A DNA stretch of 16,953 nucleotides from JBBDXA01 sp040902585 (GTDB lineage Bacteria; Planctomycetota; Phycisphaerae; Phycisphaerales; Phycisphaeraceae): the NCBI GenBank assembly GCA_040902585.1, contig JBBDXA010000199.1, positions 1 through 16,953 on the forward strand, given 5' to 3'. The translations under genes and the position numbers were made by a program. The notes beneath the pieces were generated by a model. That model saw nothing but the letters and a program-made list of their open reading frames with translations, ran no database searches and was not told where the DNA came from. Every line of letters starts with the position of its first letter. Position 1 is the first letter of the stretch. This document shows positions 7,673 to 16,100 of the stretch, one piece after another.

Positions 7673-7714
7673 AGGAGGCAGGAGGCAGACGGCTTTCGGC
7701 TTACCGCTTACGGC
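7673..7714. repeat. Degenerate 7-bp tandem repeat array
   Basis: Six successive heptamers in perfect phase: AGGAGGC, AGGAGGC, AGACGGC, TTTCGGC, TTACCGC, TTACGGC. All end in GC and five end in GGC. The array occupies most of the 65-bp gap between convergent genes ending at 7658 (+) and 7724 (-). It resembles the short tandemly repeated heptamers (STRR) described in cyanobacteria in size and style, though not in sequence as far as I can recall. Confidence 0.55.
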
Positions 7715-7723
7715 CCGGCCTCG

Positions 7724-9004
7724 CTACTTCCTGTTCTTCATCGACTCCAGCATCGTCTTCATCAAGCTGCGCATGGCCTGCATATCCGCCTTTTTTACGG
7801 CAGTACCGGTGAGGTCGAGGGTGATCGCGGGCAGCCAGAACGAGGCGACGTATTTGTAATCGAGCTGGTCGACGAGGCGGTTTTCCAGGTCCTTCATGTG
7901 CCCCGCGCCGTACCACAGGGCGATCGTCGCGGCCGGCTTGTCCTTGCTGAGTTCAGCCTTGAGCGAATCGACGACGACCTGATTGCGTTCGTCGATAAGG
8001 ACTTTCATCAGGCCCTGCATGCCGGGCTGAAGGTTGGCCATCTTGGTCATGTCATCGCCCACGGCCGCGAGCAGGTCCATGATGATCGCCTTGAAGGTCA
8101 TCTGCATTTTCGGGTTGCCTCGGATCATGCCCAGCGCCATCTTCACCATGCCCGCCATCGAGCTGGAGCCATCCATCATTTTGAGCAGATCGCCGGCCTG
8201 TCCTTCTTCGTCGCCGAGCTTGGCCTTGAGCGAGTCGAGAGAGATATCCGCGTTGCGATAGTTGCCCTTGCCGGTGTCGACCGCGTGAAGCTGGAAGGTC
8301 AGACCGAGGGCTTCGGCCAGATCGTTCTGAATGCCGCCCTGGTCGTCGATCTCTTCTTTCGTGAGCGGGTCCTGGTCGGCATAAGCGAGGTCGACATTCT
8401 CGCCGTCGCCGCCGACCTTGCCATCCGCGCCGAGACTGGTGAGCGTGAACCCGGCCGCGAACTTCTCGTAGGCCAGGGAATGGTTCCACGCATCTTTCAA
8501 GGCACGATTGAGGCGATCACGCTTGACCCGCTCGCCTTCGCCGACGATGCCGATGAGGTCCGCCAGGGCTGCGGGATAATCCTTCTTCAGAGCCTTGTAG
8601 CGTTCGAGCATGACGGCGACATAGCGGACGCGGCTGCTGGTCATCGCAGCCCGGCCCTTGGGAGAATCCTTATCCGGCGCATGGCCCGGGCCGACGCCTT
8701 CGAAGAGGACCAGGTCCTGCGAATCGAGCAGCTTCTGGGCGAACTCATAAAAGGAAGGGTCGGCAATATGGATCGCGCTGACGAGGGCGACGGTCGGGCC
8801 TTTGCCGTCAGGCGAGGCGAAGAATTTCACCGCCATGTCCAGGCGGGTGATCTCTTCGCTGACCTCGACCACGCGCAGGTTCGGACCGCTGCCTTTCGCC
8901 GCTTGCGGCTTCGCATCCTGCGCGCGGACCGTGACCGCCGCCAGCAGAAGCATGATGAAAGAAACCGCCAGGGTACGACGTGTTGTGAGGTGTACCATAT
9001 TCAT
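7724..9004 (-). CDS. Secreted TraB/GumN-like protein with an internal GspG-like domain
   Basis: 426 aa with a signal peptide (1-29). The TraB/GumN (ChaN/Tiki-like) signature is split. The first part is residues 72-105 (VALVSAIHIADPSFYEF, then LVLFEGVGPG). The second runs from about 224 (NDLAEALGLTFQLHAVDTG) to the C-terminal motif IALWYGAGHMKDLENRL (361-377). Between them, residues about 125-212 match the globular domain of the type II secretion pseudopilin GspG: LERYKALKKDYPAALADL, LKDAWNHSLAYE, and the calcium-loop-like SLGADGKVGGDGENVDL. The pilin N-terminal helix and prepilin site are absent. TraB/GumN proteins include putative metal-dependent proteases; the inserted module may bind calcium. 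The start is 9 bp after the stop of the threonine aldolase gene, implying co-transcription. An in-frame ATG two codons later is an alternative start. Confidence 0.8.
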   Translation of the reverse strand: MNMVHLTTRRTLAVSFIMLLLAAVTVRAQDAKPQAAKGSGPNLRVVEVSEEITRLDMAVKFFASPDGKGPTVALVSAIHIADPSFYEFAQKLLDSQDLVLFEGVGPGHAPDKDSPKGRAAMTSSRVRYVAVMLERYKALKKDYPAALADLIGIVGEGERVKRDRLNRALKDAWNHSLAYEKFAAGFTLTSLGADGKVGGDGENVDLAYADQDPLTKEEIDDQGGIQNDLAEALGLTFQLHAVDTGKGNYRNADISLDSLKAKLGDEEGQAGDLLKMMDGSSSMAGMVKMALGMIRGNPKMQMTFKAIIMDLLAAVGDDMTKMANLQPGMQGLMKVLIDERNQVVVDSLKAELSKDKPAATIALWYGAGHMKDLENRLVDQLDYKYVASFWLPAITLDLTGTAVKKADMQAMRSLMKTMLESMKNRK

Positions 9005-9013
9005 CTCTACGTC

Positions 9014-10075
9014 TCAGGAGAATGCAAGGTTGCGGCAGTCATTCGCAAACGCGGTGATATCTTCCTCCATCGTATCCCAGGCACACATCAGGCGGATGAT
9101 CTGCGGGCCGATAAAGTCGTAAAAATGCCAGCCGCGCGCGTGCAGGGCGTCGATCAACGCCTGCGGCATGCGGAGGAACAGGGCGTTGGCTTCGACGGGG
9201 GCGAGCAGTTCGATCGTGCCTTTGGCGATGACCGGCTGTAAGGAAGTTTCGAGCAGCCGGGCCATCGCGTTGCTGCGGGCCGCGTGCCTGAGCCAGGCGT
9301 CATTCTCCAACACCGCCAGCCAGGGCGCGGCGATGTAACGCATCTTCGAACAGAGCTGGCCGACCTGCTTGACGCGGTACTCAAACTCGGCGGCGAGATC
9401 CTTATTGAAGAAAACAACCGCCTCGCCGAAGGCCAGTCCGTTCTTTGTGCCGCCCAGCGACATGGCCTCGACGCCCGCCCGCCAGGTGATTTCCTTTGGA
9501 GCAACGCTTAGTGAAGACAGAGCATTGGCGAATCGCGCGCCATCCATAAAGAGCGTGAGCTTCAGCTTGCGCGCCAGTTCGCTGACCGCTTTCAGTTCAT
9601 CGATGGTGTACACCGTGCCCATCTCCGTCGCCTGCGTGAGGCAAAGAGCGCGGGCGCGGGGGAAGTGAACATCATCGCGTCGCGTCGCGCGTTCCTTCAC
9701 CGCTGCGAGGTCGAGCTTGCCATGCGCCCCGGCGACGGGCATCACCTTCGCCCCGCCGGTGAAGAGCTCGGGGCCGCCGCACTCATCGGTCTCGACGTGT
9801 GACTGCTCGTGACAGATGATCGCATGGTGTGGCTGACAGATCGCGGCAAGGGCGAGCGCGTTGGCGGCGCCGCCGGTGAAGGTGAAGAAGATGTCGCAGT
9901 CGGTCTCGAAGACTTCGCGGATGCGATCACAGGCCCGCGCGGTCCATTCATCATCGCCATACGCCCTGCTATGTCCGCCGTTTGCACTCTGCATCGCGGC
10001 CAGCGCCTCGGGACAGATGCCCGCGTAGTTGTCACTGGCGAACTGACGGCGCGGCAAAGGCTGGGGAGTGGTCAT
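9014..10075 (-). CDS. ltaE: Low-specificity L-threonine aldolase
   Basis: 353 aa, full length for the Pseudomonas-type enzyme. This PLP enzyme of the beta-eliminating-lyase group (fold type I) splits L-threonine and L-allo-threonine into glycine and acetaldehyde in the cytoplasm. Recognisable blocks are QFASDNYAGICPEA (11-24), YGDDEWTARACDRI (39-52), FTGGAANALALA (66-77), HVETDECGGPE (93-103, where His93 is the likely ring-stacking residue), FMDGARFANA (176-185, Asp178 pairing with the pyridine N), SLGGTKNGLAFGEAV (206-220, Lys211 the Schiff-base lysine) and SKMRYIAAPW. There is no signal peptide. It is the first gene of a minus-strand pair with the TraB-like gene 9 bp downstream, and it is divergent from the SGNH operon across a 306-bp gap. 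I see no link between its chemistry and the exported neighbours. Confidence 0.93.
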   Translation of the reverse strand: MTTPQPLPRRQFASDNYAGICPEALAAMQSANGGHSRAYGDDEWTARACDRIREVFETDCDIFFTFTGGAANALALAAICQPHHAIICHEQSHVETDECGGPELFTGGAKVMPVAGAHGKLDLAAVKERATRRDDVHFPRARALCLTQATEMGTVYTIDELKAVSELARKLKLTLFMDGARFANALSSLSVAPKEITWRAGVEAMSLGGTKNGLAFGEAVVFFNKDLAAEFEYRVKQVGQLCSKMRYIAAPWLAVLENDAWLRHAARSNAMARLLETSLQPVIAKGTIELLAPVEANALFLRMPQALIDALHARGWHFYDFIGPQIIRLMCAWDTMEEDITAFANDCRNLAFS

Positions 10076-10153
10076 GCGATGATGGTAATTGATGGTTCAT
10101 AACTTGGCGTTGCAGCGCTGCAAGGCGATTGATGTGGCCGCGCAGCCCAATGA

Positions 10154-10264
10154 TTTCAACGCAGAGGCGCAGAGAGGCCAGAGAGCACAAAGTAGGGCAA
10201 TCAAAGTTATGAATCACTTCCTCCCTCTGTGCCCCTCTGTCCTCTCTGCGCCTCTGCGTCAAAT
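10154..10264. repeat. Inverted repeat in the divergent intergenic region
   Basis: The left arm (about 10154-10192), with ACGCAGAGGCGCAGAGAGG, is mirrored by the right arm (about 10225-10264), whose reverse complement also reads ACGCAGAGGCGCAGAGAGG and then continues with CAGAG and GCACA. The spacer is about 30 bases. ACGCAGAGGCGCAGAG-type repeats are, from memory, widespread in environmental genomes. The element lies between the divergent starts at 10075 (-) and 10382 (+). The rest of the gap, 10076-10153 and 10265-10369, shows no gene. TAGAAT at 10339-10344 could be a -10 box for the plus-strand operon, without a clear -35. Confidence 0.7.
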
Positions 10265-10369
10265 CCCGGTCGCCCCAGAGTTCCACCGCCCCCCCTGCAA
10301 TCTCACGCCGAAACCCGCAGCCCCACCCAGTCACTCTGTAGAATGAACGGCTGCCCCGTTCCAAGCCTC

Positions 10370-10374
10370 GGAGG
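10370..10374 (+). promoter_or_regulatory. Ribosome binding site deciding the start at 10382
   Basis: GGAGG with 7 bases to the ATG at 10382, directly before a typical signal peptide. It rules against longer in-frame starts back to 10229, which would run through the inverted repeat. Confidence 0.8.
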
Positions 10375-10381
10375 AATTGCG

Positions 10382-12169
10382 ATGCAACGACTTGTCACCA
10401 CCTTTGTCCTTCTCCTCGCCTTCGGCGCGACGGCCGCCCCCGCCTTCGCCGCGAGTGAAGCCCAGTGGATATGGTCCGCCCGCACCAAGGACGACGCCAG
10501 CGGAAAGCCCGTCTTCTTCCGCAAGACCTTCACCATCGACGAACCCGACAAGGCCAAGGGCTCCAGTCGCGTCGAGGTTGCCGCGGACAATACATACATC
10601 TTGCTCGTCAACGGAGCTAGGGTCGGTGCTGGCAACAATTGGAACGAGGGCACGATCTTCGATATCTCGCCGCTCCTGGTGAAGGGCGAGAACACGATCG
10701 CCGTCGAATGCATGAGCCCTGATGCGATGGCCGGCCTCGTGGCGCGCGTCGTCGTCAAAACGAAAGACGGCAAGACGCACGACTTCCATACCGACAAAAC
10801 CTGGAAGGCCACGCTCACGCCCAAGCGAAGCTGGGAGAAACCGAAGTTCGATGACAAAGACTGGGAAGAGGCCCATGTCTTCGGCGAGTTGAACAAGATT
10901 GCTCCGTGGAACGCGAATGTGAAGTTCACCGATAAGCCGGCCAAGGGAGACTGGGCTCCGCAGATCACGCCCACGATCGAGTCAACCTATCTTCCGCAGA
11001 AAGCGCACGGGCCTTGGGAGTTTGAGTTGAAGGATGGCGACCGCGTCGTGCTGCTGGGCAACACCTTCGTCGAACGCGAATCGCAGTACGGCTACATCGA
11101 ACTCGCCCTCACTTCGCACTACCCTGATCGCAATATCACCTTCCGCAACCTCGGCTGGTCCGGCGATACCGTCTGGGGCGAAGCCCGCGCCCGCTTCGGC
11201 GGCCAGCGCGAAGGGTTTGAACATCTCGTCAAGTGGGTGCGCTCGTGTAACCCCACCGTCCTCCTCATTGCCTACGGACAGAACGAAGCCTTCGCCGGTC
11301 CCGACGGGTTGGAGAAGTTCCGCAAGGGCCTGACGGACCTGATGAAAGCGGTCGAGGACACCGGGGCCCGCATCGCTTTCATCGGACCCTACAAGATGGA
11401 AATGCTCGGCCCGCCGCTGCCGGACCCGGCGAAGCAGAACGGATACATCGAGATGTACAGCGATGCGATGAAGTCTTTCGCGGTCGAGAAAGGGTTTCCG
11501 TTTATCGACCTGATCGACGCGGTCCCCGCTGCGCCTATGCCGGCGTTTCCATCGTATACAGACAATCAGCTTCATCTGACCTCCTTTGGTTACTGGAACG
11601 TTGCCACCACCATCGCCCGCAAAGGAAAGAATGGAGTGAGTGACAAATGGATTGCTCATCTGTCCGCGACCGGCAAACAGGTTGAGATTAAGGGCACTTC
11701 CGTCTCGGCGATCAAGGCTGGCGATGGCATCAAGTTCACCGCGCAGGATGATGCGCCGCCGACGGTTCGTCTCATGACTCGCGCGGAGACCACCGGCATC
11801 ACCCGCAGTTCACGGTGGGTGACGGTTGAGGGTCTCCCGAACGGAACGTACCAACTGAAGATCGACGGCAAGGCATACCAGCAGGCGGAATCAAAGGACG
11901 GCACGGTTGCGTTCGGCATCAGTGATTGTCCCGAACGCGAACAGGCCGAGGCCCTGAGGCAGGCGATCCTCCGCAAGAACGAACTGTACTTTCATCACTA
12001 CCGCCCGGCGAATGAGACGTATCTCTTTCTGTTCCGCAAGCATGAACAAGGCAACAATGCGGTGGAAATCCCACAATATATACCGCTGATCGAAGAGGTG
12101 GAAAAGAAGATTGCGGAGCTTCGCAAGCCCAAGGCTCATACCTACGAAATCGTGCCGGTGAAGAAGTGA
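10382..12169 (+). CDS. Secreted SGNH-like protein with N-terminal beta-sandwich domain
   Basis: 595 aa with a signal peptide (1-24, APAFAA-S). Residues 27-165 resemble the carbohydrate-binding-type beta-sandwich found at the N-terminus of alpha-L-rhamnosidases: AQWIWSA, FFRKTFTI, ADNTYILLVNGARVG, WKATL, PKFDDKDWEEA. Residues 218-415 resemble an SGNH/GDSL hydrolase of the planctomycete type: DRVVLLGNTFVERE, FRNLGWSGDTVWGEARARF, LLIAYGQNEAF and DNQLHLTSFGYW. Block II Gly261, block III Asn301 and His398 are present. Block I reads G226-N227-T228 instead of GDS, so the usual serine is missing, and the residue three before His398 is Asn395. Family SGNH enzymes deacylate sugars and polysaccharides. 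A helical tail (515-583) follows. First gene of a three-gene operon with an esterase and the PVC heme dehydrogenase; PVC dehydrogenases are often found with or fused to this kind of module (recollection). Confidence 0.85.
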   Translation: MQRLVTTFVLLLAFGATAAPAFAASEAQWIWSARTKDDASGKPVFFRKTFTIDEPDKAKGSSRVEVAADNTYILLVNGARVGAGNNWNEGTIFDISPLLVKGENTIAVECMSPDAMAGLVARVVVKTKDGKTHDFHTDKTWKATLTPKRSWEKPKFDDKDWEEAHVFGELNKIAPWNANVKFTDKPAKGDWAPQITPTIESTYLPQKAHGPWEFELKDGDRVVLLGNTFVERESQYGYIELALTSHYPDRNITFRNLGWSGDTVWGEARARFGGQREGFEHLVKWVRSCNPTVLLIAYGQNEAFAGPDGLEKFRKGLTDLMKAVEDTGARIAFIGPYKMEMLGPPLPDPAKQNGYIEMYSDAMKSFAVEKGFPFIDLIDAVPAAPMPAFPSYTDNQLHLTSFGYWNVATTIARKGKNGVSDKWIAHLSATGKQVEIKGTSVSAIKAGDGIKFTAQDDAPPTVRLMTRAETTGITRSSRWVTVEGLPNGTYQLKIDGKAYQQAESKDGTVAFGISDCPEREQAEALRQAILRKNELYFHHYRPANETYLFLFRKHEQGNNAVEIPQYIPLIEEVEKKIAELRKPKAHTYEIVPVKK

Positions 12170-12194
12170 GCTGCTGATGCTTCAATGGAGCGAC

Positions 12195-13103
12195 ATGCTG
12201 AATGCACGAGCGATGGCGACGTCCATCATGGTGTTCGCGTGCGCGCAGGCGGCAGCGGAGAAGCCCAAGGAGACACTTGAAGTCGATCCTTTCGCGAAGG
12301 TCAGCGTCGGCAGCTTCCACAAAGACCGCGGCGTCTGGCGCTACAACGTCACCAGCAAGTATCAGAAAGGCGAGAACCTCGTCGAGGTGCTTTTGCCCGA
12401 CCACTACGACGCGGGCAGGGCGTATCGCGTCCTCTATGTATTGCCCGTCGAAACCGGCATCGGCGGTCGCTACGGCGACGGCCTCATGGAAGTGAAGAAG
12501 TTGGGCGCCCACAACAGGCATCAGCTTGTCTGCGTGACCATGGCGTTCGATCAGTTGCCGTGGTATGCCGATCATGCGACAGACAAGCAACGACAGCATG
12601 AGAGTTACATCACGCGCGTCATCGTGCCATTCATTGAAAGTAAATACACAACTAAAGGCAATGCCGCGGGTCGGCTGCTGCTGGGCTTCAGTAAATCCGG
12701 TTGGGGCGCGTTCACACTGATCCTGCGCAATCCCGACCTTTTCGCAAGGGCCGCGTCGTGGGACGCGCCGCTCATGTTCACCGACTGGGACAAATGGCCT
12801 TCGCGAAGCTGGACCGCGCCCTTCGGCAGCGAAGAGACATTCCGCGCGTTCAGCCCCGCCGCCCTGATCGAAGCGCGTGCCGCAGCCTTCAAGAAAGACC
12901 CGGCCCGGCTCATTCTCCTGGGTCCCGGTAACTTCAAACAGGATGCCATCACCATGCACGAGGCGATGAAACGCCTGGGCGTCCAACACACATTCGATCA
13001 TACACTCGATTCTAGACACGACTGGCACTCCGGCTGGGTGAAGCCCGCCATTGAATACCTCACTGCCGACGCCTCTAAAGCTACAAAAGAGAATATGCCC
13101 TGA
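12195..13103 (+). CDS. Secreted alpha/beta-hydrolase, esterase D / enterochelin-esterase-like
   Basis: 302 aa from the ATG at 12195, which has GGAG at 12187-12190 and begins a plausible signal peptide (MLNARAMATSIMVFACAQAAA). An upstream ATG at 12177 is also possible, 7 bases after the preceding stop, but adds an acidic start (MLQWSD). The fold signature is that of the putative-esterase family: VEVLLPDHYDAGRAYRVLYVLP, a nucleophile elbow GFS166KSGWGA, and a C-terminal RHDWHSGW holding the likely catalytic His (275 or 278). The GxSxxG elbow and strand order fit a serine carboxylesterase acting on small acyl or sugar esters. It lies tightly between the SGNH-like gene and the PVC dehydrogenase gene (11 bases to the latter), suggesting ester removal in the same pathway. 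Substrate unknown. Confidence 0.82.
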   Translation: MLNARAMATSIMVFACAQAAAEKPKETLEVDPFAKVSVGSFHKDRGVWRYNVTSKYQKGENLVEVLLPDHYDAGRAYRVLYVLPVETGIGGRYGDGLMEVKKLGAHNRHQLVCVTMAFDQLPWYADHATDKQRQHESYITRVIVPFIESKYTTKGNAAGRLLLGFSKSGWGAFTLILRNPDLFARAASWDAPLMFTDWDKWPSRSWTAPFGSEETFRAFSPAALIEARAAAFKKDPARLILLGPGNFKQDAITMHEAMKRLGVQHTFDHTLDSRHDWHSGWVKPAIEYLTADASKATKENMP

Positions 13104-13114
13104 CCGCAACCGAG

Positions 13115-16100
13115 ATGTCCACCATGAAACACACACTTGCCCCCACGCTTCTCGCCCTCGCCCTGCTCGCTGCGCCCGCCCTCGCGCAGCGCGGCCTGCG
13201 CGATATTCCCAAGCCAGACCCCGACCGCGAACTGAAAGAGTTCAAGGTCGCCGCCGGCATGGAGCTGAAACTCTTCGCCGCCACGCCGATGCTGGCCAGC
13301 CCCATCCAGATGAACTTTGACGCGAAGGGCCGATTGTGGATCGCCTCCAGCGAGGTGTACCCGATGATCAAGCCCGGGCAGGTCGCCAACGACAAGATCA
13401 TCGTGCTGGAAGACACCGATGGCGACGGGCAGGCTGACAAATCCACCGTCTTCGCCGATGGCCTGCTCATTCCCACCGCTGTGATGCCTGACGCCACCGG
13501 CAACGCCTGCTGGGTCGCCAACTCGACCGAGATGCTTTATCTGAAAGATACAGATGGCGACGGCAAGGCTGATGAGAAGCGGATCGTCCTTTCCGGCTTC
13601 GGCACCGAAGATACACATCACATTCTCCATACATTCCGTTTCGGCGTCGATGGTTTCTTATATATGAACCAGTCGATCTATATACATTCCCATATCGAGA
13701 CGCCCTGGGGCGTGCGCCGGCTGAATGCGGGCGGCATCTGGCACTTTCGGCCGGACACAATGCAGCTTGAAGTCTTTTGCCGGGGGTTTGTGAATACATG
13801 GGGACACCAGCAGGACCGCTGGGGCCAGAGTTTCGCCACCGATGGTGCCTACGGCGACGGCGTGAACTATACATTCCCCGGCGCGACCTTCGTCACCGCC
13901 CACAATGCCAAGCGCACTCTCAAAGGCCTGAACCCCGGCCAACCGAAACACTGCGGCCTTGAAATACTCAGCGGCCGCCACCTGCCCGAAGACTGGAGCG
14001 GAACCCACATCACGAACGACTTTCGCGGCAACCGCGTCAATCGTTTCGTCATCACCGAAGACGGCTCGGGTTATGCCGGCAAGAAGGTGGAGGATGTGCT
14101 CAGCTCGCCCAACGTCGCCTTCCGCCCGGTGGATGTGAAGATGGGCGGCGACGGGGCAATCTATATAGCGGACTGGTACAACCCGATCATCCAGCACGGC
14201 GAAGTGGACTTCCGCGATGAACGCCGCGATCACGTCAACGGCCGCGTCTGGCGCATCAGCGCCAAGGACCGCGCGCCGGTGAAACTGCCCAAGATCATCG
14301 GCGCGACGGCGGACAACCTGCTCCCGCTCCTGAAGGAGCCTGAAGACTTCACTCGCCTGCACGCGAAGCTTCAGTTGCGCGAGGTTGCGTCGAAGAGTGG
14401 CGACGCGGCGAAAGAAGTCGAATCGAAGCTCGCCTCGTGGATCGCATCGCTCGATGCCAACGATTCGCAGTTTGAGCATCACCGCCTCGAAGGGCTGTGG
14501 ATGTATCAGACGCTCAACATCGTCGAGCCCGCGCTGCTCAAGGCAGTCCTGCGATCGAAGGACCACCGCGCCCGCGCTGCCGCGACGCGCGTGCTGTATC
14601 ACTGGCACGATCGCGTGCCTGATGCGCTCGCGTTGCTCAGTGTGCAGGTTGAGGATGAACATCCGCGGGTGCGTCTGGAAGCGGTCAACGCTCTGCGCCA
14701 ACTCGACTCGCTGCCCGCCGCCGAGACCGCGATGAAGGCACTCGACAAACCTGTTGATCAATGGCTTGATTTCGCGATCTGGCTGACCGCGCGTGAGACC
14801 TCGCCGCACTGGCTTTCGGTCGTGCAGGAAGGCAAGCGCGTGTTCGGCGGGAATGCCGGCCATCTGACGTTTGCGATCAAGGCAGCCGAGTCGCCGCAGG
14901 TCGTCGGTTCGCTGGTGACGATGCTCAAGCAGGGCAAGATCGATGCGGCCCAGCGCGGCGAAACGTTTGACATGGTGGCTGCGCTCGGCGGTCCCGGCGA
15001 ACTTCGCTTCGTGCTCGATGAAGCGATCGCCAAACGCAACCCCGGCCTGCTCGCCGAGGTGCTCAAGGCCACGCAGCAGCGAAACGTGAAGCCCGCGGGC
15101 GATCTTTCCGTCATCACGCCGGTGATCGATGACAAGGCTGCGCCGATGGCGATTACCGCATCGCGACTGGCCGGTGCGTGGAAGCTGGAAGCGGCGCGCG
15201 GCAAGCTGACGGAGAACTTCAAGAACGCAAAGTTGCCGGGCAACGTGCGTCAGGCCGCGGCCGACGGCCTCGCCTCCCTCGGCGGCGATGCGAGCAAGGC
15301 AACTTTCAGCGAACTCGCGTCGGGCGATGGCGACCTGGGCACGCGCATGATGGCGGCTGTCGCGCTGGCCGCGGTCGATCTCAACGCCGGCGCTGCTCGC
15401 ATCGCGGACATCCTCGTCGCGCTCCCTGAAACCGCCAACCCCGCCGGCGTTCTCAACCCCATGCTCTCCCGCGCAGGCGGCCCGCAGGCACTCGCCAAAG
15501 CACTCGACGGCAAAAAGATCAAACCTGACGTCGCCAAGATCGCCATGCGCACCATCACCGGTTCGCCGCAGCAGAGCCCCGAGCTGCTCGAAGCGATCAT
15601 GAAGGCCGGCGATCTCTCGAATCCCAAGCGAGAACTCTCCAGCGAAGAGATGGCGGCGATGATGGAAGAGGTCGGTAAGAAGGGCAACCCCGCGCGGGGT
15701 GAAGCGATCTATCGTCGCGACACGCTGCGATGCGTCGCCTGTCATGCGATCGGCGGTTCGGGCGGCGCGGTCGGGCCGGATATGACCAGCATCGGCGGCA
15801 GCGCCCCGGTGGATTACCTCATCGAATCCCTGCTCGAACCGGCCAAGAAGGTGAAAGAAGGTTATCACGCGGTGCAGATCACAACGCAGGATTTTGAAGT
15901 CCTCGCCGGCGTACCCATCCGCAAGAACGACAAGGAACTCGTCCTGCGCACCAGCGATGACAAGGAAGTCACCCTTCTCGCTACCAACATTGCTTCGCAG
16001 CGTGAAGCGCCTTCGCTCATGCCCGTCGGCCTGACCGATGGACTTACTCGCGCCGAACTGGTCGATCTTGTTTCCTTCCTCTCCCGGCTCGGCAAGACCG

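Noticed and set aside
7655..9241. Long plus-strand open frame (about 528 codons)
   Set aside because: It lies antisense to the TraB-like and aldolase genes, has no family signature, and is expected from GC-rich codon bias.
10159..10259. CRISPR-like repeat-spacer pattern
   Set aside because: The two copies are inverted, not direct, and there are only two; no cas gene is present.
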